Notes under the pieces: model-generated
The model's input: the letters and a program-made list of their open reading frames with translations, nothing else
Told to the model about the DNA's origin: nothing
Databases searched by the model: none
In this document: positions 30,303 to 38,539 of the stretch, piece after piece
Position numbering within the stretch: position 1 is the stretch's first letter
Layout of the letters: each line of letters begins with the position of its first letter
NCBI GenBank assembly: GCA_017461445.1
Contig: JAFTXW010000011.1
Span: 1 to 64,000 of the forward strand
Direction of reading: 5' to 3'
Length of the DNA: 64,000 bases
DNA from: Oscillospiraceae bacterium
GTDB lineage: Bacteria > Bacillota > Clostridia > Oscillospirales > Oscillospiraceae
Program-made: the position numbers and the translations under genes

Positions 30303-31652
30303 TCAGAAGCCCTTGAAGCCTCCGAAGCCGCCCATGCGGCCCATGCGCTTCATCTTCTTGTTCATGCCAGGGCCGGAGAACTGCTTCATCAGCTTGCGCA
30401 TCTGCTCGAAGGATTTTAAGAGCTTGTTGACATCCTCCACCCGAACACCCGCGCCTGCGGCGATGCGTTTCTTACGGCTGGCACCAATGATCTCGGGCTT
30501 TTCCCGCTCCTTGGGTGTCATGGACAGGATAATGGCCTCGGTGTGGGCCATGGCCTTCTCGTCCAGCTTCACGCCCTTCAGGTTGGCACCGCCGGGCATC
30601 TGGGCCAGAATGTCCTCCATGGAACCCATGGACTTCATCTGCACCATCTGGTCGTAGAAATCCTGGAGGGTGAACTTGCTGGATTTCAGCTTCTCCTCCA
30701 TCTCAGCGGCCTTCTTGGCATCAAATGCCTTTTCAGCCTTCTCAATGAGGGTCAGCACATCGCCCATACCCAGGATGCGGCTTGCCATCCGGTCGGGATG
30801 GAAGGGCTCGATATCCTCCAGCTTTTCGCCGATACCGGCGAACTTGATAGGCTTTCCGGTGATGGCCCGGACAGACAGGGCCGCGCCGCCTCTGGCATCG
30901 CCGTCCAGCTTGGAGAGCATCACGGAGTCGATGTCCAGCCACTCGTTGAAGCTCTGGGCCGCGTTCACTGCGTCCTGACCGGTCATGGCATCCACAACCA
31001 GCATGATTTCGTTGGGCTTTACGGTCGCCTTGATCTCCTTCAGCTCGTTCATCAGAGCCTCGTCCACATGCAGGCGGCCTGCGGTGTCCAGGAACACCAT
31101 GTCGTGGCCGTGCTGGCGGGCGTAGAGAACAGCCTCTTTGGCAGTCTCCACAGGGTTCTGGGTGCCCCGGTCAAAGACAGGGATGCCCAGCTTCTCGCCG
31201 CAAACCTTCAGCTGGGTGATGGCGGCGGGACGGTAAATATCGCAGGCCACCAGCAACGGGTTTCTGCCCTGACGCTTCATAAGACCCGCCAGCTTGGAGC
31301 CATTGGTGGTCTTACCTGCGCCCTGCAGGCCTACGAGCATCACAACGGTGGGACCGTTGGGATTGATGGTAATGTGCTTGGTATCGCTGCCCATGAGCTT
31401 TACCAGCTCTTCGTTGACGATCTTTACGATCATCTGGGCAGGGGTGAGCGATTCCAGAACGTCGGTGCCGACGCAGCGTTCGGTGACGGACTTGGTGAAG
31501 TCCTTGCAGACCTTGTAGCTGACGTCCGCTTCCAGCAGTGCCATGCGGATCTCCCGCATCGCCTCCTTCACGTCGCTCTCTTTCAGGCGGCCCTTGCCGC
31601 GAAGCTTTTTGAAGGTGCTGTTGATTTTTTCGGTTAAGCCTTCAAATGCCAT
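30303..31652 (-). CDS. ffh: Signal recognition particle protein Ffh
   Basis: A 449-residue GTPase that targets nascent membrane proteins with 4.5S RNA and FtsY. Order: N-domain (AFEGLTEKINSTFKKLRGKG), G-domain with GLQGAGKTTNGSKLA, DTAGRLHVDE, SKLDGDARGGAALS and FAGIGEKLEDIEPF, then a methionine-rich M-domain ending in a GMNKKMKRMGRMGGFGGF tail. Length is typical. It lies 3 bases after ylxM, its usual partner. No SRP RNA gene was found in the window. Confidence 0.97.
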   Translation of the reverse strand: MAFEGLTEKINSTFKKLRGKGRLKESDVKEAMREIRMALLEADVSYKVCKDFTKSVTERCVGTDVLESLTPAQMIVKIVNEELVKLMGSDTKHITINPNGPTVVMLVGLQGAGKTTNGSKLAGLMKRQGRNPLLVACDIYRPAAITQLKVCGEKLGIPVFDRGTQNPVETAKEAVLYARQHGHDMVFLDTAGRLHVDEALMNELKEIKATVKPNEIMLVVDAMTGQDAVNAAQSFNEWLDIDSVMLSKLDGDARGGAALSVRAITGKPIKFAGIGEKLEDIEPFHPDRMASRILGMGDVLTLIEKAEKAFDAKKAAEMEEKLKSSKFTLQDFYDQMVQMKSMGSMEDILAQMPGGANLKGVKLDEKAMAHTEAIILSMTPKEREKPEIIGASRKKRIAAGAGVRVEDVNKLLKSFEQMRKLMKQFSGPGMNKKMKRMGRMGGFGGFKGF

Positions 31653-31655
31653 TGG

Positions 31656-32000
31656 TTACTCCTCAAGTAAATGTGCCGCAGCCCTGATGCGCTGCGCAGT
31701 GGCGAAAACAGCCGGATCGGAAGAGGCGTCAAGTACGGTCGCAGCGTCCAGAATTTCCTGCACAGCCCTGCGGGTAAGCATATCCCGTTTGACACATCCG
31801 ATATTCTCTTCCATCCGACGCAGGAGGGCCTCGGTGCGGGTCAGGTTGTCGTTCACCGCCTGGCGGCTGACGCCCATGATCTCGCCGATTTCTCCCAAGG
31901 ACAGATCCTGATTGTAACGCATATCGAAGCAGTCGCGCTGCTTGTCCGTCAGCATACCGCCGTAATAATCAAACAGCAGTGCCAGTTCCAATGCGTCCAT
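31656..32000 (-). CDS. ylxM: YlxM-family SRP-associated regulator (UPF0122)
   Basis: A 114-residue helix-turn-helix protein. LELALLFDYYGGMLTDKQRD and LGEIGEIMGVSRQAVNDNLT are the family signature, and it lies immediately upstream of ffh as in most Firmicutes. YlxM modulates SRP GTPase function in streptococci. GGGGAGGACACCG precedes the ATG. A strong promoter at 32042-32070 begins the six-gene operon. Confidence 0.95.
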   Translation of the reverse strand: MDALELALLFDYYGGMLTDKQRDCFDMRYNQDLSLGEIGEIMGVSRQAVNDNLTRTEALLRRMEENIGCVKRDMLTRRAVQEILDAATVLDASSDPAVFATAQRIRAAAHLLEE

Positions 32001-32041
32001 CGGTGTCCTCCCCTATCAAGGCATTTTCCTTGACCTTGGGC

Positions 32042-32070
32042 ATTATAGCATAGCACCCGCCGGATGTCAA
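32042..32070 (-). promoter_or_regulatory. Promoter of the ylxM-ffh-rpsP-khpA-rimM-trmD operon
   Basis: On the minus strand TTGACA (32065-32070), a 17-base spacer and TATAAT (32042-32047) match the housekeeping consensus exactly. Confidence 0.88.
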
Positions 32071-32093
32071 GTATTATTTCTTTACATCACAAA

Positions 32094-32381
32094 TTATTTT
32101 CTTCTTTTTTGTACAAGTTTTACGACACCCCAGATTCCCCAGGCCAGCCCATCCAGTGCAAGAATCATCGCCAACACAACGCCATAAATAAACGCCGCAA
32201 ATGCCGCGCCATAGACATCCGCCCAAAATCCGCCAAAGTAAACCACCCAGCAAAGAAGGTCCGCAGCAGCCACAGCCAGCAGCGGAAGCAGCTTCGCCCA
32301 AAGCCCCCGGGCCTTAAAGCACAGCACCAGCTGAACGGCAAACACAGCCAATGCCATCATCATAACAAACGGTAACGCCAT
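32094..32381 (-). CDS. Small membrane protein (95 aa)
   Basis: Three predicted membrane segments (about residues 3-22, 32-52, 58-86) and a basic tail VKLVQKRRK. No family motif is visible. It lies 15 bases after the acetyltransferase gene on the same strand and is probably cotranscribed with it. AAGGAGAAGCGAT precedes the ATG. Function unknown. Confidence 0.6.
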   Translation of the reverse strand: MALPFVMMMALAVFAVQLVLCFKARGLWAKLLPLLAVAAADLLCWVVYFGGFWADVYGAAFAAFIYGVVLAMILALDGLAWGIWGVVKLVQKRRK

Positions 32382-32396
32382 ATCGCTTCTCCTTAT

Positions 32397-33041
32397 TTAT
32401 AAAACACGATACCACCGGGAAATTTCCCGGCTCTTGAGAAACCCCAGACTTTCATACAGCCGAATAGCCCTCTCATTTGTGGAAGCCACCTCCAATATCA
32501 TGGTCTCCCCTTCCACCAGGGACATCAGCGAGTGCATCACCCGCTCCCCTGCACCCTTCTCCGCAGCGGCCACCGCCAGAAGCTTTGTATCTTCCACCCA
32601 GCCGATGCCCAGCAGCTTTCCGTTTTCATGAACGAAGTAAGCCCCGCCCGATTCCAGAATGGTTTTCTCGTCCCGGCTTTCCAGCGTCCCGGCGTTATCC
32701 ACCCGGGCCATCCGCTCATTGTAAATTTCCCGCCAGCGGCCTACGGTCTGCTCCGTCACCGGGAACAAACTGCACAGCTTCTCCCGGTCCACCCAGGCAT
32801 CGCCCCGCATTTCCACCACAGCAGTATAGAGGGGATATTGCTCCAATTCCCCGTTTCCGGTGGCATAAATTGTCTCCGCCCCCGCCATTCTGCAGAAACC
32901 AACACATTCTTTCAAATGTTCCCGAAAAAAACCTTCCTGAACGTCCCGGATACGGATATAGGCCTCTTTTTTGTAGGGAATCTCCTTTAAAACCAGGCTG
33001 GACACCCCATATTCCGTTGTAAAAATTGGAAAATCCCGCAT
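32397..33041 (-). CDS. GNAT-family N-acetyltransferase
   Basis: A 214-residue protein. The start at 33041 (MRDFPIFTTEYGVSSLVLKE) has GGAG 8 bases upstream, while an earlier GTG overlaps that site. The C-terminal half carries the acetyl-CoA fold: LLGIGWVEDTKLLAVAAAEK, GAGERVMHSLMSLV (the Q/RxxGxG/A-like loop) and NERAIRLYESLGF. The N-terminal half may be a diverged second GNAT domain. The substrate cannot be read from sequence. Confidence 0.82.
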   Translation of the reverse strand: MRDFPIFTTEYGVSSLVLKEIPYKKEAYIRIRDVQEGFFREHLKECVGFCRMAGAETIYATGNGELEQYPLYTAVVEMRGDAWVDREKLCSLFPVTEQTVGRWREIYNERMARVDNAGTLESRDEKTILESGGAYFVHENGKLLGIGWVEDTKLLAVAAAEKGAGERVMHSLMSLVEGETMILEVASTNERAIRLYESLGFLKSREISRWYRVL

Positions 33042-33221
33042 TTTTACCACTCCTTTTCAGACTATGATACCATGGATCGTTTCGCAGTGCAAGGCCAATT
33101 TTACCCTCACAGGCCAATTTTCTTTGTTGATTTTGCACATAGAAAAACGGCTCATTCCCAATATAATATTGATTCTTCGTCCAATCTTTTCCGAAATGTT
33201 TTCATTTTTCTTGTTTAGGAC

Positions 33222-33249
33222 TTGATTTCCAGACAAAAATGTGTATAAT
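33222..33249 (+). promoter_or_regulatory. Promoter of the small protein gene at 33296
   Basis: TTGATT (33222-33227), a 16-base spacer and TATAAT (33244-33249). The start codon lies 47 bases further on, after AAAGGAGG. Confidence 0.7.
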
Positions 33250-33295
33250 TGCACTCATGCAAAAAAATGTTATCAAACGAAAGGAGGTTCATTCC

Positions 33296-33526
33296 ATGAA
33301 GAAGATCATCTGCAAGAAGGAGTACGACACCGAGACCGCTACCCTGATCAAGGCCTATTCCTTCGGCGAGCTGGGCGATCCCGCTGGTTACGAAGAGGAC
33401 CTGTACCAGACCCCCGAGGGCCTGTACTTCCTGCACGTCGGCGGCGGCGAGGCTTCCAAGTATCCCACCGAGGACATTCAGCGTCTGGCTAAGACCAAGG
33501 TCAAGGATTGGATGGAGAACCACTAA
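33296..33526 (+). CDS. Small conserved acidic protein (76 aa)
   Basis: The start MKKIICKKEYDTETATLIKA at 33296 has AAAGGAGG upstream. The rest reads as one compact domain (GYEEDLYQTPEGLYFLHVGG, KYPTEDIQRLAKTKVKDW). No function is known to me; similar short proteins occur in Oscillospiraceae. It has its own promoter and a good terminator (33541-33571), so it is a monocistronic and probably well-expressed gene. Confidence 0.7.
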   Translation: MKKIICKKEYDTETATLIKAYSFGELGDPAGYEEDLYQTPEGLYFLHVGGGEASKYPTEDIQRLAKTKVKDWMENH

Positions 33527-33540
33527 TTTCTTACATAAAT

Positions 33541-33571
33541 AAGGAGTCTGCATTTTGCAGGCTCCTTTTTA
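33541..33571 (+). terminator. Intrinsic terminator of the 76-aa gene
   Basis: AGGAG-t-CTGCA pairs with TGCAG-g-CTCCT across a TTT loop, and TTTTTAT follows. Confidence 0.85.
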
Positions 33572-33636
33572 TTTGCATTCTCTTGACAGATATGGTATGC
33601 TAAAAGGTAGAAAACCTTTTTTACAGGACGGTATCC

Positions 33637-34524
33637 ATGAAAAAAATACTCATATCCATTCTTTTGCTGTTGCTTCTATCCGGCTGCGCCGCCCAGGAAC
33701 CGGCGCAGGTGGCTGCCACCACCCTGCCCGTGTACGAATTCACCTCCCTTCTGTGTGAGGGGACAGGCATCACCGTCACCCGTCTGGTGACCGAGGAGGT
33801 CTCCTGCCTCCATGACTACTCCCTGAATGTCCGGCAGGTCAAGTCCGCCGAAGCCGCCGAGCTGATCGTCCTCAGCGGCGCGGGGCTGGAAGAATTTCTG
33901 GACGACATGCTCCTGGGCAAAGAAGCCATCGACGCCTCCCAGGGCATCGAGCTGCTCTGCCCCGAAGAAGAACATGACCACGATCACGAAGAAGAACACG
34001 ATCACGAACACGAGGGCCACCACCACGACCAGGATCCCCACATCTGGCTCTCCCCCGAAAACGCCAAAATCATGGCCCGGAACATCCACGCCGGTCTCTG
34101 CGCCAAATATCCTGAATATGCGGACACCTTCGCCGCCAATCTGGACACCCTCCTTGCCCGCCTGGATGAACTGAAAATTTACGGCGAGGAGACCCTGAAC
34201 GGCCTAAGCTGCCGGGAGCTCATCACCTTCCACGACGGCTTTGCCTACTTTGCGGAAGCCTTCGATCTGACCATTCTGGAAGCTGTAGAGGAGGAATCCG
34301 GCAGTGAAGCCTCCGCCAAGGAGCTGATCCACTTAATCGAGGAAGTGGAGCACCATTCCCTCCCCGCCATCTTCACCGAAACCAACGGCAGCACCTCCGC
34401 CGCCGACATCATTTCCCGGGAAACCGGGGCAACCTGCCATTCTCTGGACATGGCCATGTCCGGCGACAGCTATTTTACCGCCATGTACCACAACATCGAC
34501 ACCATAAAGGAGGCACTCCAATGA
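33637..34524 (+). CDS. znuA: Zinc ABC transporter substrate-binding lipoprotein
   Basis: A 295-residue cluster A-I metal-binding protein. The lipobox LLSGC is at 13-17. A His/Asp/Glu-rich loop at 113-130 (repeated HDH and HEH) is characteristic of zinc-specific members. DPHIWLSP (133-140), ITFHDGFAYFAEAF and FTETNGSTSAADI carry the metal ligands. It captures zinc outside the membrane and delivers it to the permease at 35270. The stop overlaps the ATPase gene start (ATGA). Confidence 0.92.
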   Translation: MKKILISILLLLLLSGCAAQEPAQVAATTLPVYEFTSLLCEGTGITVTRLVTEEVSCLHDYSLNVRQVKSAEAAELIVLSGAGLEEFLDDMLLGKEAIDASQGIELLCPEEEHDHDHEEEHDHEHEGHHHDQDPHIWLSPENAKIMARNIHAGLCAKYPEYADTFAANLDTLLARLDELKIYGEETLNGLSCRELITFHDGFAYFAEAFDLTILEAVEEESGSEASAKELIHLIEEVEHHSLPAIFTETNGSTSAADIISRETGATCHSLDMAMSGDSYFTAMYHNIDTIKEALQ

Positions 34525-35273
34525 GATTTGCACCCCACGGGGGCTCCTGCGGCCATTCCTGCTGCCTGCGGGTGGAAAACGTATCCGTCAGGATCGGCAG
34601 CGATTCCATTTTAAAGGACGTAAATCTCCACGTCCACTGCGGCGAGATGGTGGCCCTCATCGGCCCCAACGGCGCAGGCAAGTCCACCTTTCTGAAAACC
34701 GTTCTGGGCGAACGGGAATACGAGGGCATCATCGCCTTTTCCGAGCCGGGCCAGCGGAGCAAGAAGCCCCGGATTGGCTACGTCCCCCAAAGCCCCAATT
34801 TTGACCCCAGCGACCCGGTATCCGTAGCCGACCTGTTTGCCTGCTGTATGAGCAAGCGGCCCGCCTTCCTTGGCCTGTCCAAGTCCATGCGGGAAACAGT
34901 TCTGGAATGCCTGGAGCGTGTCCACGGCACCGACCTGATCGACAAGCGGGTGGGCACCCTCTCCGGCGGCGAGCTGCAGCGTGTCCTGCTTGCCCTGGCC
35001 CTGGAGCCCATGCCCAACATCCTGATCCTGGACGAACCCCTCTCCGGCGTGGATGTGGAGGGCATGGAGACCCTGATGGACATGCTGGACGAGATCCGCA
35101 AGACCTACGATCTGTCCATCCTGATGACCACCCACGACTTTTCCATGCTGCCCCGGTATGCCGACCAAGTGGTGCTGATCGACCACGCGGTTCTCATTAA
35201 GGGCAGCCCCGAAACCGTGCTGAATTCCGAGGAATTCAGCCGCGCGTTCCACATGAAAGGAGGCCGGGCATGA
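34521..35273 (+). CDS. znuC: Zinc ABC transporter ATP-binding protein
   Basis: A 250-residue ATPase with Walker A GPNGAGKST, Q-loop VPQSPNF, signature LSGGELQRVLLALAL, Walker B ILILDEPLSGVD and H-loop THDF. The N-terminus APHGGSCGHSCCL is unusually rich in Cys and His before the first strand, which may bind zinc and give feedback control; that is inference. Overlaps of 4 bases on both sides show a tightly coupled operon. Confidence 0.93.
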   Translation: MRFAPHGGSCGHSCCLRVENVSVRIGSDSILKDVNLHVHCGEMVALIGPNGAGKSTFLKTVLGEREYEGIIAFSEPGQRSKKPRIGYVPQSPNFDPSDPVSVADLFACCMSKRPAFLGLSKSMRETVLECLERVHGTDLIDKRVGTLSGGELQRVLLALALEPMPNILILDEPLSGVDVEGMETLMDMLDEIRKTYDLSILMTTHDFSMLPRYADQVVLIDHAVLIKGSPETVLNSEEFSRAFHMKGGRA

Positions 35274-36109
35274 GTATTTGGTACATGATCTGCAACGCTC
35301 TCCCCATTGAAATGCTCCACTGGGACTTTATGAAGAACGCCCTGCTGGCACTGCTCCTCATGGCCCCCCTCTTCGGTCTCATGTCCACCATGATCGTCAC
35401 AGGACGCATGAGCTTCTTCTCCGATGCCCTGGGCCACTCCGCCTTTACCGGCATCGCCATCGGCTCCATTTTCGGCCTGGCGGCCCCCACCTGGGCAGCG
35501 GTGTTGTTCAGCGTGGCATTCGCCCTGCTGTTCTCCTATGTCCGCAGTAAGTCAAACCAGGCGGCAGACACCATCATCGGTGTCTTTTCCAGCAGCGCAG
35601 TCGCCCTTGGTATCTTTGTTGCTACCCTGGGCGGCGGCAGCTTTACAAAATATAATAAGTACCTGATCGGTGACATTCTCTCCGTCACCCCCGCTGAGAT
35701 CGGTATGCTGGCCCTGACGCTGGTGGCCGTGGTGATTTTCTGGATACTGTTCTCCAACCGCCTGAGCCTGACCGCCATCCATCCCCAGCTGGCCTCCTCC
35801 CGGGGCATTCCCGTGGGCCTGTCCCAAACCCTGTTCACCGCCGCCATCGCCGTGGTAGTGACCCTCAGCATTTCCAGTGTAGGCCTGCTGATCCTCAATT
35901 CCCTGCTTGTGCTGCCTGCCGCCTCCGCGAGAAATATCGCCCGGAACCTGCGGCAATACCATGGCTTCTCCGTGCTGTTTGCCCTGTTCGCGGGCATCGG
36001 CGGCCTGACGGTCTCCTATTATTTGGGCTGTTCCGCAGGCGCGGCCATCAGCCTGATCCTGGCGGCTATCTTCGCAGTCACTTTCTGTTTCCGAAAAGCG
36101 AGGGCCTGA
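35270..36109 (+). CDS. znuB: Zinc ABC transporter permease
   Basis: A 279-residue permease of the ABC-3 family with about eight membrane segments. Family phrases include DALGHSAFTGIAIGSIFGL, SSAVALGIFVATLGGG, LGGGSFTKYNKYLIGDIL, LLVLPAASARNIARNL and GGLTVSYYLG. It forms the membrane channel for zinc with the ATPase and lipoprotein upstream. The trmO-like gene begins 1 base after its stop, so it may be transcribed with this operon. Confidence 0.93.
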   Translation: MSIWYMICNALPIEMLHWDFMKNALLALLLMAPLFGLMSTMIVTGRMSFFSDALGHSAFTGIAIGSIFGLAAPTWAAVLFSVAFALLFSYVRSKSNQAADTIIGVFSSSAVALGIFVATLGGGSFTKYNKYLIGDILSVTPAEIGMLALTLVAVVIFWILFSNRLSLTAIHPQLASSRGIPVGLSQTLFTAAIAVVVTLSISSVGLLILNSLLVLPAASARNIARNLRQYHGFSVLFALFAGIGGLTVSYYLGCSAGAAISLILAAIFAVTFCFRKARA

Positions 36110-36110
36110 T

Positions 36111-36797
36111 ATGGATGTGAACATTCAGGTCATCGCCCGGATGCGCAGTGATTTCGCCACCAAATTCGGCATCCCCCGGCAGAGCGGCCTTGTGGAAGAA
36201 CTGCGCTCCACCATCGTCTTTGAGCCGGAGTTCCGCAATCCCGACGCTCTCCGGGGTATCGAAGATTTCTCCCACCTGTGGATCATCTGGCAGTTTTCCG
36301 AAGCCGTCCGCCAGGGCTGGTCTCCCACAGTGCGCCCGCCCCGCCTGGGTGGCAACACCCGCATGGGCGTTTTCGCAACCCGCTCCCCCTTCCGTCCCAA
36401 CAACCTGGGCCTATCCAGCGTACGCCTGCTGGGGGTAGAGCACACCCAGGAATTCGGCACCGTCCTCCATGTGGGCGGTGCGGATCTGATGGACGGCACG
36501 CCCATCTTCGATATCAAGCCCTACATCCCCTACGGCGACTGCCACCCGGAAGCCACCGGCGGCTTCACAGACACCGCAGGCGAATTTCTTTTGCAGGTAA
36601 ACTTCCCCGACCAGCTGCTTGCCGTTCTTCCCCAGGATAAGCGGGAAGCCGCCATCGGTGTCCTTTCCCACGACCCCCGGCCCTCCTACCAGCGTAAGCC
36701 CGACCGGGTCTACGGCCTGACCTTTGCGGGCTTCGACATCCGTTTTCAGGTCAAAGAGGATGTCCTCACCGTCCTGGAGGTCTGCTCCCCCGAATAA
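36111..36797 (+). CDS. TrmO/YaeB-family tRNA (t6A37) methyltransferase
   Basis: A 228-residue SAM-dependent enzyme of the TsaA/VirR family. Signatures: KFGIPRQSGLV, EDFSHLWIIWQFSE, RMGVFATRSPFRPNN, DLMDGTPIFDIKPYIPYGD. TrmO methylates N6-threonylcarbamoyladenosine at position 37 of tRNA. The C-terminal domain is shorter or diverged relative to E. coli TrmO as far as I can tell. It lies directly behind the zinc permease, though no functional link is known. Confidence 0.88.
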   Translation: MDVNIQVIARMRSDFATKFGIPRQSGLVEELRSTIVFEPEFRNPDALRGIEDFSHLWIIWQFSEAVRQGWSPTVRPPRLGGNTRMGVFATRSPFRPNNLGLSSVRLLGVEHTQEFGTVLHVGGADLMDGTPIFDIKPYIPYGDCHPEATGGFTDTAGEFLLQVNFPDQLLAVLPQDKREAAIGVLSHDPRPSYQRKPDRVYGLTFAGFDIRFQVKEDVLTVLEVCSPE

Positions 36798-36831
36798 ATC
36801 TGCAGTTTTACCAAAAATATCCGCCCTGCTA

Positions 36832-36860
36832 TTGACAAGCGGGGCGGAATTTTGTATAAT
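36832..36860 (+). promoter_or_regulatory. Promoter of the AbrB-like / methionine gamma-lyase operon
   Basis: TTGACA (36832-36837), a 17-base spacer and TATAAT (36855-36860), a full consensus match. The first gene starts at 36918 after AAGAAGG. Confidence 0.88.
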
Positions 36861-36917
36861 CCGCTGGTGTGAAAAGTATGAAAAATGTGATTTTCCATCA
36901 ATGAAAGAAGGTATGAT

Positions 36918-37157
36918 ATGCCTGGAGGCAAACACATTCTGGGCAAGCAGAATGCCCAGCGGGTATTCGGCACCGCCAAGGTGGGCGACCGGGGACAGAT
37001 CGTGATCCCCAAGGAGGCCCGGGAGCTGTTCGGCATCAAGCCGGGTGACACGCTCCTGATCCTGGGCGAAGCGGATACGGGCCTGATCGTTTCCCGTCCC
37101 GAGGTACTGAATAATCTGGCAAACGAGCTATTGAATAATGTAAAAAAAGAGGACTGA
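36918..37157 (+). CDS. AbrB/SpoVT-type DNA-binding regulator
   Basis: A 79-residue protein. The swapped-hairpin AbrB fold is visible as VGDRGQIVIPKEARELFGIK followed by PGDTLLILGEADTGLIV. The C-terminal helix (NNLANELLNNVKKED) probably dimerises. It lies 2 bases before the PLP-lyase gene and likely regulates that operon and itself. No repeats that would identify its operator are obvious around the promoter. Confidence 0.85.
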   Translation: MPGGKHILGKQNAQRVFGTAKVGDRGQIVIPKEARELFGIKPGDTLLILGEADTGLIVSRPEVLNNLANELLNNVKKED

Positions 37158-37159
37158 AT

Positions 37160-38443
37160 ATGGAAGAATTACTGGAACTGTATCAGACCATGGGCGTTTC
37201 CCCCGCGGTCTACGAATATGGCGAGAAAGCCATCAAAAAGCTGGAAGACCGCTTCAAGGCCATCGACCAGGTCGCCGAGCACAACCAGGCCAAGGTTCTG
37301 TGGGCCATGCAGAAAAACCGTGTCTCCGCTGCCTGCTTCGCCGCCTCCAGCGGCTACGGCTACGACGACTTTGGCCGTGACAACTTAGAGCGGGTCTACG
37401 CCGATGTATTCCACACGGAAGCCGCCCTTGTCCGTCCCCAGATCACCTGCGGCACCCACGCCCTGACCATCGCCCTCAGTGCCAACCTGCTGCCCGGCGA
37501 CGAGCTGCTGTCCCCCGTAGGCCTGCCCTATGACACCCTGCAGGAGGTCATCGGCATCCGCCCCAGCCCCTGCTCCCTGGCGGAGTACGGCGTGACCTAT
37601 AATCAGGTTGACCTGCTGCCCGACGGCACCTTCGACTACGAGGGCATCCGCAAGGCCATTAACCCCAAGACCAAGATGGTCACCATCCAGCGCTCCAAGG
37701 GCTACGCCACCCGCCCCACCTTCTCCGTCAAGCAGATCGGCGAGCTGATCGCCTTCTGCAAAGAGATCAAGCCCGACCTGATCGTGATGGTGGACAACTG
37801 CTACGGTGAGTTTGTGGAGACCATCGAGCCCTCCGACGTAGGCGCGGATATGACCGTGGGCTCTCTCATCAAGAACCCCGGCGGCGGTCTGGCCCCCATC
37901 GGCGGCTATATTGCGGGTACCCAGGAGTGCGTGGATCGCTGCGCTTACCGCCTGTCCGCCCCCGGTCTTGGCAAGGAGGTCGGTGCCAACCTGGGCCTGA
38001 TGACCTCCCTCTATCAGGGCTTCTTCCTGGCCCCCACCGTCACCGCAGGCGCGGAGAAGGGCGCGATCTTCGCCGCCAATCTCTATGAGCCCCTGGGCTT
38101 CCGCTGTGTACCCAACGCCGAGGAGAGCCGTCACGACATCATCCAGGCCGTGGAGCTGCGCAGCGAGGAGGGCATGATCGCCTTCTGCAAGGGCATCCAG
38201 GCCGCAGCCCCCGTGGACAGCTTCGCCACTCCCTGGCCCAGCGACATGCCCGGCTACAATGACAAGGTCATCATGGCCGCCGGTGCCTTCGTCCAGGGCA
38301 GCTCCATCGAGCTTTCCGCCGACGGCCCCATCCGTCCCCCATACGCCGTCTATTTCCAGGGCGGCCTGACCTGGTACCACGCCAAGCTGGGCATTCTCAT
38401 GTCCCTGCAAAAAATGGTAGACGCGGGACTGGTGACTCTGTAA
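37160..38443 (+). CDS. Methionine gamma-lyase family PLP enzyme (YnbB / aluminium-resistance type)
   Basis: A 427-residue fold-type I PLP enzyme of the Firmicutes family annotated as methionine gamma-lyase or aluminium-resistance protein. Signatures: SGYGYDDFGRDNLERVYAD, TCGTHALTIALSANL, VMVDNCYGEFVE and the PLP-lysine context GSLIKNPGGGLAPIGGYI. The true substrate is not settled for this family. Length is normal. It follows an AbrB-type regulator in the same operon. Confidence 0.9.
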   Translation: MEELLELYQTMGVSPAVYEYGEKAIKKLEDRFKAIDQVAEHNQAKVLWAMQKNRVSAACFAASSGYGYDDFGRDNLERVYADVFHTEAALVRPQITCGTHALTIALSANLLPGDELLSPVGLPYDTLQEVIGIRPSPCSLAEYGVTYNQVDLLPDGTFDYEGIRKAINPKTKMVTIQRSKGYATRPTFSVKQIGELIAFCKEIKPDLIVMVDNCYGEFVETIEPSDVGADMTVGSLIKNPGGGLAPIGGYIAGTQECVDRCAYRLSAPGLGKEVGANLGLMTSLYQGFFLAPTVTAGAEKGAIFAANLYEPLGFRCVPNAEESRHDIIQAVELRSEEGMIAFCKGIQAAAPVDSFATPWPSDMPGYNDKVIMAAGAFVQGSSIELSADGPIRPPYAVYFQGGLTWYHAKLGILMSLQKMVDAGLVTL

Positions 38444-38449
38444 GTGAAA

Positions 38450-38505
38450 ATTCAGAATGCTGAATGCAGAACTGCCCCATCACTCTGCATTTTGCATTCT
38501 GCATT
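38450..38505. repeat. Imperfect inverted repeat with CATTCTGCATT motif
   Basis: ATTCAGAATGC...ATGCAGA at 38451-38470 faces TCTGCATTTTGCATTCTGCA at 38484-38503. The 11-mer CATTCTGCATT (38495-38505) is the same as the right arm of the terminator at 25823-25833, so both may belong to one small dispersed repeat family. It may stop or slow transcription after the PLP-lyase gene. Confidence 0.45.
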
Positions 38506-38539
38506 ATAGAAATCCAAAAGAAACAAAGAGGTAAAAATT

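Noticed and set aside
37385-38410. Long minus-strand open frame opposite the PLP-lyase gene
   Set aside because: The translation is Gly/Leu/Asp-rich without domain sense, while the plus strand encodes a clear PLP enzyme with promoter and regulator.
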